From: Terrilactibacillus sp. S3-3
GTDB taxonomy: Bacteria; Bacillota; Bacilli; Bacillales; Sporolactobacillaceae
Length of the DNA: 64,000 bases
NCBI GenBank assembly: GCA_030437565.1
Contig: CP129291.1
Span: 2,418,001-2,482,000 of the forward strand
Direction of reading: 5' to 3'
The notes under the pieces are model-generated. The model did no database searches, was not told the origin of the DNA, and saw only the letters and a program-made list of their open reading frames with translations. This document shows, in pieces, positions 10,092 through 19,943 of this stretch. Both the position numbers and the translations under genes were made by a program. Each line of letters starts with the position of its first letter. Position 1 is the stretch's first letter.

Positions 10092-10381
10092 TCATGGTGG
10101 CGCTTTGATTTTTCTTCTTTCTTGACTTCGTCTGTCTGTTTCTTGTATTGAAGGTTTTCTTTCCTCAGGAAGCAGTGAAGAAGCTTCAGGTTGTTTGGCT
10201 TCTTCATTCTCCTCCAAAGCCGCTTGCGACATGGACGGCTGACCGTTTCGGCTGCTAAAAGCACGGTCGCTCGCTTGTTCGCGCTGTGCCTTTTTCATTC
10301 GCCGCCGGTGCAGAAACACATTTAAAATAATAAGAAAAAAACGACCGCCAGTGCTATATAAATTGAAAGGAACGGTGTCAT
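10092..10381 (-). CDS. Small single-helix membrane protein between emrA- and emrB-like genes (frameshifted)
   Basis: A strong ribosome-binding site (AGGAGG, then GATCTT) precedes ATG 10381. The product starts MTPFLSIYIALAVVFF, forms one membrane helix, then after a one-base break at a T run (near 10330) continues with LHRRRMKKAQREQ and a Glu/Gln/Pro/Ser-rich soluble tail ending KIKAPP; about 96 residues. The stop TGA sits one base upstream of the GTG I assign to the MFS pump, typical of translational coupling. I do not recognise a family. It could instead be an N-terminal extension of the pump joined by another indel near 10150. Function unknown; an accessory role in the efflux complex is only a guess. 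Confidence 0.5.
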
Positions 10382-10400
10382 AAGATCCCTCCTTTCTTAA

Positions 10401-11055
10401 TCAAATGTGGATCTTAACCGTAACGTTCATGCCTGGAACAACTTTGTCGCCTTTATAGCTGTCCAAAGAAATTTTAACCGGGATAACTTGGGTGACCTTT
10501 GTATAATTTCCATTGCTGTTTGAACTTGACAGCAGTGAGAAAGTTGCGGCTGTCGCCGAACCGATTTGTTTGACTTTGCCGGTAAATTTTGTGCCCGGAA
10601 AAGCATCGATGTAAATATCCACTTTTTGTCCAGTCTACATTGTCCATATCTGTTTCATCAATATTGGCCGTTACATAGAGATGACTGAGATCAAAAGCCT
10701 GAGCCAGCTGTGTTCCCGCTGCCGTAAAGCTATTTTGTACAACATTGTTTTGGGCGATCGTGCCGGATTGCGGCATTTTAATCGCCACATTGGTGACTCT
10801 GCCATCCGTTCCCTGCGTGGCCACTTTGCCGACCGTGTCATCCTTGTTAAATTTTTTACCTTGGTCCCCGTACCAGGTCACCAGTTTTCCTGATGCCGGC
10901 GCAGCAATCGAAATTGTTTGGCCGCTGACCATTGCGTTATCGGTTTTCACGTAATTTGTGGCCTGATTGTAATAATAGTAACCGAGAGCGCCCCCGCCGA
11001 TTAGCACAATGATGACAATAATATTAATAATGAGCAAACGAGTAAAATTACCCAT
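10401..11055 (-). CDS. HlyD/EmrA-family membrane fusion protein (frameshifted)
   Basis: The periplasmic-adaptor type partner of the MFS pump, adapted to a Gram-positive cell. One N-terminal helix (LLIINIIVIIVLIGGGALGYYYY) is followed by the barrel-sandwich lipoyl halves. TDNAMVSGQTISIAAPASGK is the usual first half, and VTNVAIKMPQSGTIAQNNVV the second. Then DLSHLYVTANIDETDMDNV leads to the beta-barrel. The frame breaks near 10625 after NVDW and resumes with VDIYIDAFPGTKFTGKVKQIGSATAATFSLL. Corrected length is about 218 residues. It is the first gene of the operon; the A/T-rich upstream region 11056-11270 has GTTAATAAAGTTAA on the minus strand, a possible MarR operator (weak). Confidence 0.85.
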
Positions 11056-11274
11056 ATTTTTGTATCCCCCTTCTTTTAAATCCTGTCTATCATCAGCACT
11101 TCCATCCTTATATTAAAAAGACAATCACCTCGCGTCTCTTATTAGAGTTTGTCTACAGAATGTGACATATTTCTTCAACCATATAAATAATTAACTTTAT
11201 TAACTATTTACGGCGTTACCTATCTTAACACGATCTGAATGCCTTGGCAAGAACTTAACCCAAAAAATTGAACC

Positions 11275-11309
11275 GCAAAAAATCGACGGAACGGTCCGTC
11301 GATTTTTGC
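11275..11309. terminator. Bidirectional terminator
   Basis: GCAAAAAATCGACGGA and TCCGTCGATTTTTGC form a long stem, 20 bases beyond the dehydrogenase stop. Confidence 0.85.
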
Positions 11310-11330
11310 TTCTTTCTTTAGATTCATTTT

Positions 11331-12210
11331 TCAGCCGTTAACGACTTGACCGCCGTTTATGTGCAGCACTTGACCGCTGACATAAGAGGAGTCGCCCGAA
11401 GCAAGATAGACATAGGCAGGCGCACATTCGCTCGGCTGCCCGGCCCTTTTCATTGGAGTGTCCTGACCGAATTTTTTTACTACCGAATTAGGAAATGTGG
11501 CGGGAATCAACGGTGTCCAAATCGGCCCGGGAGCGACAGCATTGACGCGAATGCCTTTGGCTAAGATTTCCTTGTTCTGGGAAAGTGAGCGGGTAAAGGA
11601 GACAATGCCGCCCTTTGTTGCCGAATAATCCATCAGCACGGGATTTCCTTTATAAGCGGTAATAGACGTCGTATTGATGATGGTTGCGCCCTCGTTCAAG
11701 TGAGCGATTGCCGCTTTTGCGAAATAAAACATTGAAAAGAGATTCGTTCGAAATGTACGATCAATCTGCTCTTCCGTAATATCAGAAATTTTTTCACAAT
11801 AGTGCTGCTCGCCGGCATTATTGACAAGAATATCGAGCGCGCCCAGCTGGCCGACCGTACGCGCAACCGCTTCCTTCGCAAATTCTTCGCTGCCGACATC
11901 GCCTTTTTAAGAGCAGGCATCTTCTTCCTTCTTGTTCAACAAAGCCCTGCGTTTCTTCGGCATCGCCTTCAGCCTCCAAATAGACAATGGCCGTATCCGC
12001 ACCTTCTCTTGCAAACAGCGCGGCAATCGAACGGCCGATGCCGCTGTCGCCGCCAGTAATAAGCGCCACTTTCCCCTTCAATTTTCCGCTTGCCTGGTAA
12101 TCTTTCTTGACGATTTCCGGTTTCGGATACATCTGCTGCTGAACATCCGGCTTCAGGTAGTTATTCTGGGCAGGCTGCGAGGCCGGCTCTACGATCCCTT
12201 TGCTTTCCAA
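11331..12210 (-). CDS. GSP39-like short-chain dehydrogenase/reductase, copy 1 (frameshifted)
   Basis: This Rossmann-fold SDR belongs to the branch with a 45-residue N-terminal extension seen in general stress proteins such as B. subtilis GSP39/YdaD. It shows the cofactor loop TGGDSGIGRSIA, the NNAG region (in the out-of-frame segment near 11820), the catalytic Ser (NTTSITAY) and Tyr-x3-Lys (YSATKGG), and the C-terminal YVSGQVLHINGG. The start is TTG 12210, 10 bases after AAGGAGAG. The frame breaks around 11900-11920. A paralogue lies at 15225-16131. Substrate unknown; a stress-related polyol or aldehyde reductase is likely. Confidence 0.88.
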
Positions 12211-12277
12211 AAAAATCTCTCCTTTATTGTTAGCTTATCGGGATCTAGCTTGCCCTGAAAAACGAAAGAAAAAACCT

Positions 12278-13741
12278 CTATTTAGTCTCTTTCAGCTCAG
12301 GTAGTTCAAAGACTTCTCGGGTGCAGGTGCTATTAAGCTGGCTATCAAGTAACCAAAAAAGAGAGAGAATGACCGGTATCACCACCGGATGCAAACCTAA
12401 TAAATTTCCATAGAACGTCTGAATAACAATATAAGAGCCTACACCGATGATGATCGCGGCCAGCGCGCCATAAGCATTTCCTTTTTTCCAATAAAGGCCG
12501 AGAACAATAGGCCAGATAAAGGCTGCTTCAAGACCGCCAAAGGCAAAAAGATTAAGCCAGATTAACAGGTTCGGCGGATGGACGGCCATGAAAAGCACGA
12601 GCAGCCCGATGATTCCGGTCACCAGCATACTAAGGCCTTTTGCCTGCTGCTGGTCGGAAGCGTCCGGCTTGATATAATTTAAATAGATGTCCTTCACGAC
12701 GGAAGAACTGACCAACAGCAAAAGGGCATTGACTGTTGTCATGATCGCTGCCATCGGAGCGGCAAGCACAATACCGGCCAGCGGATGGGGCAGGACTTTC
12801 ATCGCGAGAAGCGGCATCACCTGGTCGCCGACTTTAATATTCGGCATGACTGCTCTGGCTAAAACACCTGTGAAGTGCATGCCGAACATAATTCCGCCGA
12901 CAACAATCGTGCCGATGATCAGCGCTTGATGCATTGCCTTCGAATTTTTTTTATAACTCATCGCACGAACGGCCACCTGCGGCAGGCCAACGACTCCGAT
13001 ACCGACAAGCACCCAGAAAGAACTGATATAGGACGGCGAGAATTGATGATGCGGACCATACGGCGTGATTAATCCCGGATCAATGTGCCGCAAAGTTGCC
13101 ATAATATGCGGGAGTCCGCCGCCGGCCAGAATGGTCGCAATTATGAGCACCGTTCCCAAAAGCATGACCACGCCCTGGATGCTGTCGGTGATCACAACAG
13201 CGCGGAATCCGCCAATAATAACATAGACTAGAACGGCTGCGGCAAAAATAATCAGCGCAGTCAGATAGTTTAACCCAGTCACTGATTGAATCATCCGGCC
13301 GCCGCCGACCCATTGCGCCGCCATCGAAGAAAAAAGAAAGATAATGATGCAGAGCGCGGACAAGATCACGACCCACTTGCTTTGATAGCGTTCACGTAAA
13401 AAGTCGATCATCGTCACGGCTTTCATTTTCCGAGCCATAATCGCAAACTTTTTGCCCAGCAATGTCAAAACAAAGTAGCCGGTGACGACTTGAATCATCG
13501 CCAGAAGCACCCAGCTTAAGCCGACCTGGTAGGCGATCCCCGGTCCGCCGATAAAACTGGATGCACTGGCATAAGTCGTCACCATCGTCATCGCCAGCAA
13601 AAAACCGCCCAGTTGACGGCCGCCAAGAAAATAATCCTGAAGGAAATTCCCCGATTTTTGCACCGACCTTGAAGCATAGAGGCCGATGATGAACACGGCA
13701 ATAAGGAAAATAATCATCGGCAAGGCAACGGACCACATCAC
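12278..13741 (-). CDS. panF: Sodium/pantothenate symporter
   Basis: An intact 487-residue sodium:solute symporter with about 13 membrane helices. The SSS core is clear: GGRQLGGFLLAMTMVTTYASASSFIGGPG near residue 40, then WVGGGRMIQSVTGLNY, GGFRAVVITDSIQGVVML and LPQVAVRAMSYK. The pairing with yhdT, whose stop and this start overlap by four bases (ATGA), is the arrangement known for yhdT-panF in enterobacteria and supports pantothenate uptake as the role. Pantothenate feeds coenzyme A synthesis. No frameshift. Confidence 0.92.
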   Translation of the reverse strand: MMWSVALPMIIFLIAVFIIGLYASRSVQKSGNFLQDYFLGGRQLGGFLLAMTMVTTYASASSFIGGPGIAYQVGLSWVLLAMIQVVTGYFVLTLLGKKFAIMARKMKAVTMIDFLRERYQSKWVVILSALCIIIFLFSSMAAQWVGGGRMIQSVTGLNYLTALIIFAAAVLVYVIIGGFRAVVITDSIQGVVMLLGTVLIIATILAGGGLPHIMATLRHIDPGLITPYGPHHQFSPSYISSFWVLVGIGVVGLPQVAVRAMSYKKNSKAMHQALIIGTIVVGGIMFGMHFTGVLARAVMPNIKVGDQVMPLLAMKVLPHPLAGIVLAAPMAAIMTTVNALLLLVSSSVVKDIYLNYIKPDASDQQQAKGLSMLVTGIIGLLVLFMAVHPPNLLIWLNLFAFGGLEAAFIWPIVLGLYWKKGNAYGALAAIIIGVGSYIVIQTFYGNLLGLHPVVIPVILSLFWLLDSQLNSTCTREVFELPELKETK

Positions 13742-14007
13742 TTGGCAGAACCTCCTTCATCATCTTCTAAAGGAATATCTTTAAAAAAGAATTTGACACA
13801 AATGATAAGCAAGAACAGAATCACAAAGAAACCGACGATGCAGCTGTAAAAAAACCAGGCCGGCATCCCCAGAACATAATGATAATTTTTCACCGGCCCG
13901 CTGCCCATCCCGTAGGCAAAACCATACCACCAAATAAAATTTATAATGGCCAGAATGATGCCGATCAGCGCTTCGCGATGGGCCACTTTATATCGCGGAT
14001 CATCCAT
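13738..14007 (-). CDS. yhdT: YhdT family membrane protein (DUF997)
   Basis: An 89-residue protein with two membrane helices (LIGIILAIINFIWWYGFAYG and AWFFYSCIVGFFVILFLLIICVKF) separated by a short loop containing GSGPVKNYHYVLGMP. The C-terminus is acidic. It overlaps panF by ATGA and is almost certainly co-translated, as in the known yhdT-panF pairs. The role is presumed to be helping or stabilising PanF; this is not proved for the family. Confidence 0.9.
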   Translation of the reverse strand: MDDPRYKVAHREALIGIILAIINFIWWYGFAYGMGSGPVKNYHYVLGMPAWFFYSCIVGFFVILFLLIICVKFFFKDIPLEDDEGGSAK

Positions 14008-14191
14008 GTTAGAACCCCCTAATCAAGAAAATCTGTTTAAAACTGAATATTTATGCCAAATTTGCAGCCTATCGAATGACAAATTCGAGCCGCCTTTTAT
14101 AGTCTGTCCAAAATGTAAGCGTGTTCTTTTCAGGTTAGATGATAAAGGCGGCCTTGACTCTCTCCGCCCTTATGTCTTATCAATACTCTAG
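14006..14191 (+). CDS. Possible small zinc-ribbon protein
   Basis: An ATG at 14006 opens a 61-codon frame with two Cys-x2-Cys knuckles (YLCQICSL and VCPKCKRVLF) 17 residues apart, the spacing of a zinc ribbon. The start codon overlaps the divergent yhdT start by two bases and no ribosome-binding site is visible, which counts against it. The nucleotide frame is otherwise clean to TAG at 14191. Function unknown. Confidence 0.35.
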   Translation: MLEPPNQENLFKTEYLCQICSLSNDKFEPPFIVCPKCKRVLFRLDDKGGLDSLRPYVLSIL

Positions 14192-14208
14192 TTTGACAAT
14201 CGCGATGC

Positions 14209-14854
14209 TTATTTCAGCCGGCTTTGCAAGGTATCGACGGCAAACGCCGACCAGCTTTCCAGCCTTTGATAGACTTCGTCTTCAGACAGTGCATCGATCT
14301 TCAGCCATTTGCCCTCCAGCTTGTCCTTTTCGCGAACCTCAACTTGAGCGGAAAGCGGCAAATCGATCATCGCCAGTACGCCGATATGCACTTTTCCGAC
14401 ATCATTGGCATCATCATTGATCAGGCCGACCGTACGGATCGTCATCTCATCTCCGCCTTTAATCACCAATTCTTCATTGAGTTCGCGCTGCAGATTTTCG
14501 GCCAGAACAGATGCAAAATCTTTCGCTTCCGGCACTTGATTCATATGGCCGCCGACACCGAGCGACATTTTACCGTGCAGCCGTTCTTCGCCGCCTCCGC
14601 CCAAGCGCTTATATGTAAAAAAATCATCGCCTTTTCGAATGAATGACGGCATAAGGAATCGGCTGTTTGTAAGCGGGGTTATTCTCGGCATCGCCCCGCC
14701 GCATCACTTCATAGTGCCCGGCAATCCGCTTGGAGAGCGTTTCAACGCGGGTACGATCTTTCTCCGTGCCTTGAAAAACCAGATCCTCCTCAGGACCATC
14801 GCCGAAAAGAGCGCTCCTTTTCACAACAATAATTTGTTCATCCATTTTCCCCAT
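14209..14854 (-). CDS. NUDIX-domain phosphoesterase-like protein (frameshifted)
   Basis: The first part (EQIIVVKRSALFGDG) and the region LHGKMSLGVGGHMN are typical of the Bacillus NUDIX-like phosphoesterases. The NUDIX box is degenerate: GGHMN is followed about 20 residues later by LQRELNEELVI, matching the G-x5-E...REx2EE layout. ATG 14854 follows GGAGG with 10-base spacing. The frame breaks at 14637-14645 by a four-base duplication (GTCATTCATTCGAAAA for GTCATTCGAAAA). Corrected length is about 214 residues. Substrate unknown; nucleotide or phosphate-ester hydrolysis is inferred. Confidence 0.8.
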
Positions 14855-15224
14855 AATCCATTAGCCTCCAAATAACTTGTTCTCTTGTAAGATTGGGGGA
14901 ATTTCTACTCAAAGTCAAGCCGTTTACCTATAAATTTGTATACCAACCGAAGCCTAATCAGAAAGGGATGGTAAAGTCAAAACCATCCGGCAGCTGGGCA
15001 AAGGTCTCTAATAGCGGTTTGCACCGCCATGCCGGCTGCTCTTATCCGAATATAGATTAAGATACCTTATAGTTTTTCTGATTGTCCACTATCAGCTTAT
15101 TCCATTTACATTATTTGGATCTATCCTTTCTTCTATATGATTAATCCCATAATCTGCCGTCTGTCAATCCTTTTTTAAATTTTCTAATTAATCCGGACAC
15201 TCTTTTTAGGACATCTAAAATCCA
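14855..15224. other. Intergenic region, no gene seen
   Basis: 370 bases without a supported gene. Between 14965 and 15045 there are short pairing blocks (GGGATGG...CCATCC, CCGGC...GCCGG) that could fold, but I recognise no riboswitch class. The words CTCTAATAGCGG and CCGCCATGCCGGCT in this stretch recur in changed order at about 48311-48345. Confidence 0.4.
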
Positions 15225-16131
15225 CTATGATTCCACCATTTCTCCGCCGTTGACATGGAGCACTTGCCCCGAGACATAGCCTGAATCATCGGAGGCGAGA
15301 TAAACATAGGCTGGTGCCAGTTCAAACGGCTGGCCGGGCCTGCCCATCGGCGTCCAGGATCCGAATATGCTGACTTGTTCGGCTGAAAAGGACGAAGGAA
15401 TGAGCGGCGTCCAGATTGGCCCCGGAGCGACGGCGTTGACACGAATACCCTTATCAATCAGATTGAGCGACAGTGACCGGGTGAACGTAACAATCGCTCC
15501 CTTCGTCGCCGAATAATCCAACAGTTCATCCGCCCCGCGATAAGCGGTGATCGAGGTGGTATTGATGATCGCCGCTCCGGATTTTAAATAAGGCAGTACG
15601 GCGCGTGTCAAATAAAAAAAAAAATGAAAAAATATTCGTTTGAAAAGTCGTCATCATCAACTGTTCATCCGTAATGTCCAGCAGACTTTTCTTCGGGTAT
15701 TGGACAGCGCAATTATTGATCAATATGTCGATGCGGCCAAAAGCGGCTATTGTTTGCTCGGCTGTAAGAACCGAAGAAGCCGGATCGCGCAGATCAGCTC
15801 TAACAAGCAGACACTCGCTTCCAAGTTCTTCAATGCGCCGCTTTGTCCATTCCGCATCGGTGTCTTCATCTAAATAAACAACGACCAGCTTGGCGCCTTC
15901 CTTTGCAAAAGCGAGAGCAACCGCCCGTCCAATGCCGCTGTCTCCGCCGGAAATCACAGCCACTTTATTTTCCAGTTTCTTGCTGCCAAAATAATGGGGA
16001 TTTTCTGAAATCGGCAGTGGGCGCATTAAATATTCCAGCCCCGGGTGTTTGGATTGATGCTGCTCCGGAAAGACAATCGGCTGCTCTTTGGTCACCGCTT
16101 TTTTGCCATAATAAGGATAATAGGGATACAT
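15225..16131 (-). CDS. GSP39-like short-chain dehydrogenase/reductase, copy 2 (frameshifted)
   Basis: Second SDR of the same branch as 11331-12210, with a Tyr-rich N-terminal extension (MYPYYPYYGKKA). Motifs are GGDSGIGRAVA (cofactor loop), RIDILINNCAV, NTTSITAYRG (catalytic Ser), YSATKGAIV (Tyr/Lys pair) and GYVSGQVLHVNGGEMV. ATG 16131 has AAAGGAG eight bases upstream. The single frame break is inside an A run at 15612-15622, so it is probably a sequencing error. The product is about 302 residues. Close paralogy of the two genes suggests duplication; their substrates are unknown. Confidence 0.88.
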
Positions 16132-16362
16132 CAATGATCGCTCCTTTTGGCGTTTTCCCAATCATCTTATTCGCAGAAAAAAAAAAAAAAACGGTGATTG
16201 CCCATTTTCTTATCCGCCGCCGGCCGCTTTAGATAATAAATGGCCATTTTGCGGACATTTTTCTGGGTCATCGCACATCTCTTGTTTTTTGGGGCATTTG
16301 TGTATCGCCATTTGTACCTGTTTACATAGTATATTGTATCTTGTGATAAAGGAGTGACTCAC

Positions 16363-16542
16363 ATGAACCCTGCTTATGGCGGCTATCCGGCGAATGTTGC
16401 ATATGGCGGTTACGGTTACGGTGGTTATGGATGTGGCTGTGCCTATCCTAGCTATCCTTGTGGAGGATTTGGCAGCGGCTTTGCCTTAATCGTTGTTCTC
16501 TTTATTCTATTGATCATTGTCGGCGCTGCGATCATCAACTAG
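16363..16542 (+). CDS. YjcZ-family sporulation/spore coat protein
   Basis: A 59-residue protein with a Gly/Tyr-rich first half (NPAYGGYPANVAYGGYGYGG, then CGCAYPSYPCGGFG) and one C-terminal membrane helix (FALIVVLFILLIIVGAAIIN), the hallmark of YjcZ-type small spore proteins. ATG 16363 follows AAAGGAG; an upstream GTG at 16354 is less likely. A strong terminator follows at once, so it is a single-gene transcript. It is expected to be made in the mother cell during sporulation (family knowledge). Confidence 0.92.
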   Translation: MNPAYGGYPANVAYGGYGYGGYGCGCAYPSYPCGGFGSGFALIVVLFILLIIVGAAIIN

Positions 16543-16555
16543 TACAGAGATGAGG

Positions 16556-16592
16556 ATGCCCGGGAAGAGAGAATGCTTCCCGGGCATTTTTC
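16556..16592 (+). terminator. Terminator of the yjcZ-like gene
   Basis: ATGCCCGGGAAG pairs with CTTCCCGGGCAT and is followed by TTTTT. Confidence 0.9.
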
Positions 16593-16683
16593 CCATATGC
16601 GAGGGTTTTAAGCATCTTGGCGCTTCTGGCAATATATCCCCTGCATCTTACTTGTGTTCCGCCTGATGTTCTTGTCTATTTAA

Positions 16684-16713
16684 GAAAGAAAAACACCACC
16701 TGCGTTCGGTGAT
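16684..16713 (-). terminator. Terminator of the Tyr/His-rich gene
   Basis: On the minus strand CATCACC pairs with GGTGGTG and is followed by TTTTTC. Confidence 0.6.
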
Positions 16714-16762
16714 GTGCAATCTCTCTTGATTTTTAATTCTATTTCAAATTGATTGTCTCTCG

Positions 16763-17047
16763 TTAGTGCGGGTATGTGCCGGGCTGAGCGCCTGCTGCCC
16801 CGCCTGAACCGTAATACCCCGGATGGCCTCCCCAATAGGGGTGCGGCCCGTGTCCCCACCAAGGATGATAGTGCGGCGGATAATAGGGATAGTGATGCGG
16901 GTACGAAGGGTAATGATATGGTGGGTAGTGATATGGGGGGTAAGGCATGACTCGCCCGTCATCCATGTACCCTCCTTCCGGGATATAAGGGCTGTCATAT
17001 TCCCTGATGACCGGCACCGGCCATTCTTGCGGATTCATCATATTCAT
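16763..17047 (-). CDS. Pro/Tyr/His-rich protein, likely spore coat
   Basis: ATG 17047 is preceded by AGGAGG ten bases upstream; a longer reading frame upstream lacks a start signal. The 94-residue product starts MNMMNPQEWPVPVIREYDS. It is then dominated by Pro, Tyr and His repeats of the type YPPYHYPPYHYPSYPHHYPY, ending in a Gly-rich stretch (GGHPGYYGSGG). Composition like this is typical of spore coat or crust proteins that are cross-linked through Tyr, and a YjcZ-like gene lies next to it. No specific family recognised. No membrane helix. Confidence 0.7.
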   Translation of the reverse strand: MNMMNPQEWPVPVIREYDSPYIPEGGYMDDGRVMPYPPYHYPPYHYPSYPHHYPYYPPHYHPWWGHGPHPYWGGHPGYYGSGGAAGAQPGTYPH

Positions 17048-17244
17048 CGTGTGTAAACCTCCTAGGTATTTACCCGAATTTACACTATACAATATGTTCT
17101 CCGCCGGGTGATGAGCCTGTTTCACAAAAAATGGGCGATTGATCAAAACCCAAAGAAGCCCGTCCTGCCTAAAGACAGGGTGAAAAGTATTAAAGGACAG
17201 GGCATTTTCACTCAGAAGTTTCGCACAATGAGGTAAATTATAAC

Positions 17245-17287
17245 GACTCCCGCTTAACAACCATACGGGTTGCTTGAAGTGGGAGTC
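17245..17287. repeat. Nested hairpin, possible insertion-sequence end
   Basis: GACTCCCGCTT (17245-17255) pairs with AAGTGGGAGTC (17277-17287), one G-T pair. Inside it CAACC pairs with GGGTTG. The region 17100-17320 has no gene with a start signal. The shape recalls IS200/IS605 subterminal hairpins, but no transposase is adjacent. Confidence 0.5.
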
Positions 17288-17319
17288 TTCTGCCAAGTTG
17301 CCCAAATGAACCCGCTGTA

Positions 17320-17901
17320 TTATTCAGTGTTTCTTGTGTAAATCAACTCAAACTGCAAAATTGCCTGTTCATTGCCGTCATTTATATAAGTGTGGCGGTT
17401 ATCCCCCTGAAAGCGCATCGCATCGAACCGGTATAGCTGATAGGACTCGCCATCCACGATAACTTTGATGTTTCCAGATAAAACCGTCACAATTTCCAGC
17501 GTTCCTTCCGAATGAATCTCGGTATGCTCGGCATGCGGCTTGAGATAAGCCCTATGTATCTCCGGATTCCCGTAGGAAAGATTATTGAATGCCGGCTCAA
17601 CAATAAAACTCTCGTTATTCCCCAGTAATTTTCCGCTTTGGCCTTGTCTTGATATTTGAACTTTATCTTCCACGTTTAATAATGTCGCCAGTGGAATCGA
17701 CAATCCGCTTGTTATTTTCCACAAAATAGCCAAAGTAGGATTAGCATCTCCACGCTCTATTTTTCCTAAAGTCAACTTGCTTACACTTATTTTTTGCGAC
17801 AGCTCCTCTAGACTTAAATGATTTTGCTTGCGTACCCTTCTCAGCTTTAATCCGACCTGCTTCGTTAAATGCTTGGTTTCATCCTTCTGGTTCTCTAACA
17901 T
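17320..17901 (-). CDS. XRE-family regulator with C-terminal cupin domain
   Basis: An intact 193-residue protein. Residues 10-70 form a helix-turn-helix (LRRVRKQNHLSLEELSQKIS, VSKLTLGKIERGDANPTL). Residues 110-190 form a cupin_2 barrel with the metal-type pattern HAEHTEIHSEGTLEIVTVLSG and HTYINDGNEQAILQF. Such XRE-cupin proteins usually repress a neighbouring metabolic gene and sense a small ligand with the cupin. No obvious target operon adjoins, so the ligand is unknown. The upstream T-rich gap to 18213 separates it from the divergent CorC-like gene. Confidence 0.9.
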   Translation of the reverse strand: MLENQKDETKHLTKQVGLKLRRVRKQNHLSLEELSQKISVSKLTLGKIERGDANPTLAILWKITSGLSIPLATLLNVEDKVQISRQGQSGKLLGNNESFIVEPAFNNLSYGNPEIHRAYLKPHAEHTEIHSEGTLEIVTVLSGNIKVIVDGESYQLYRFDAMRFQGDNRHTYINDGNEQAILQFELIYTRNTE

Positions 17902-18213
17902 AAAAGATCTCTCCTCAACCTGAACATTATCGACTGGTTATATGAGTTTGTCTTTTTTTTTATTTTATCATAAATTCTGAAAATAGCCTCAACTTTAAAA
18001 AAAACAGTTGCTAATGTATGGAAAAAAACTTGAAGTCATAAATCAACCCTTTGTGAGTAGAATTTTACTACAAGCAGAAAGATCAAACCCGATCGAACCG
18101 CTTCCTCATTCTTACAAAATTATTTTTTATAATATTTTGATTTCAAAAAAGGAATAATCGTCGTATAAAATGAAAAAAATAACTATAATTTTTCTGGAGG
18201 TGACACCCATGCA

Positions 18214-19541
<1,328 letters not shown>

Positions 19542-19565
19542 AATCCAAGAAAAAAGACGGATTAA

Positions 19566-19622
19566 AGCGCAGCCTGCCCGGGGATCACGGGCCGCGCTCC
19601 GAAATCTTATTCAGGCTGCGCT
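19566..19622. terminator. Long hairpin after the CorC-like gene
   Basis: AGCGCAGCCTG (19566-19576) and CAGGCTGCGCT (19612-19622) are exact complements; a smaller CCCGGGGATCACGGG hairpin sits inside. There is no T run, so termination is uncertain. Confidence 0.5.
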
Positions 19623-19707
19623 AAAGGCAGGTTCTGCCAAACCGTGACATTAGCCATATAAAGTTCCATCCTTTTACCCTCTTAAAATATCCCTTTTTTG
19701 GCCTTCA

Positions 19708-19788
19708 CTAATTTTTGGTACCAAACGGTTCGATTTCAAGCGAATCGTCCCAGGTTTTATGCTGAGGCATTTTGATAAGGTTGCTCAT
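19708..19788 (-). other. Short open frame in the corC-luxR gap
   Basis: ATG 19788 to TAG 19708 encodes 26 residues ending DDSLEIEPFGTKN, and the frame is open for at least 20 codons upstream. The composition looks protein-like, but no ribosome-binding site or homologue is recognised. The rest of 19623-19943 holds nothing I can name. Confidence 0.2.
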
Positions 19789-19943
19789 TCCGTTCGATTC
19801 AGGCAAAAGACAACCTTGGCTATAGCAAAACCGTGACGGCCGGCGGGCCCTTGCCGCGCCCCGATCTCTCCGGGCTGACATATCGGCCTTTTCTAAACTC
19901 TTTTATCCGCTTTCAATGAACATCCAGGCAAACCCCAGGACCT

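Noticed and set aside
10090-10264. N-terminal extension of the MFS pump to 582 residues
   Set aside because: The extension reads out of frame through the overlapping small gene that has the real ribosome-binding site; extended sequence is low-complexity basic and not like family N-termini.
14965-15050. Riboswitch
   Set aside because: Pairing blocks exist, but no conserved core of a known class was recognised and the flanking genes both point away or end here.
17048-17305. Upstream extension of the Tyr/His-rich protein
   Set aside because: The ATG at 17047 has an AGGAGG site, whereas the extension contains no start signal and crosses the orphan hairpin.
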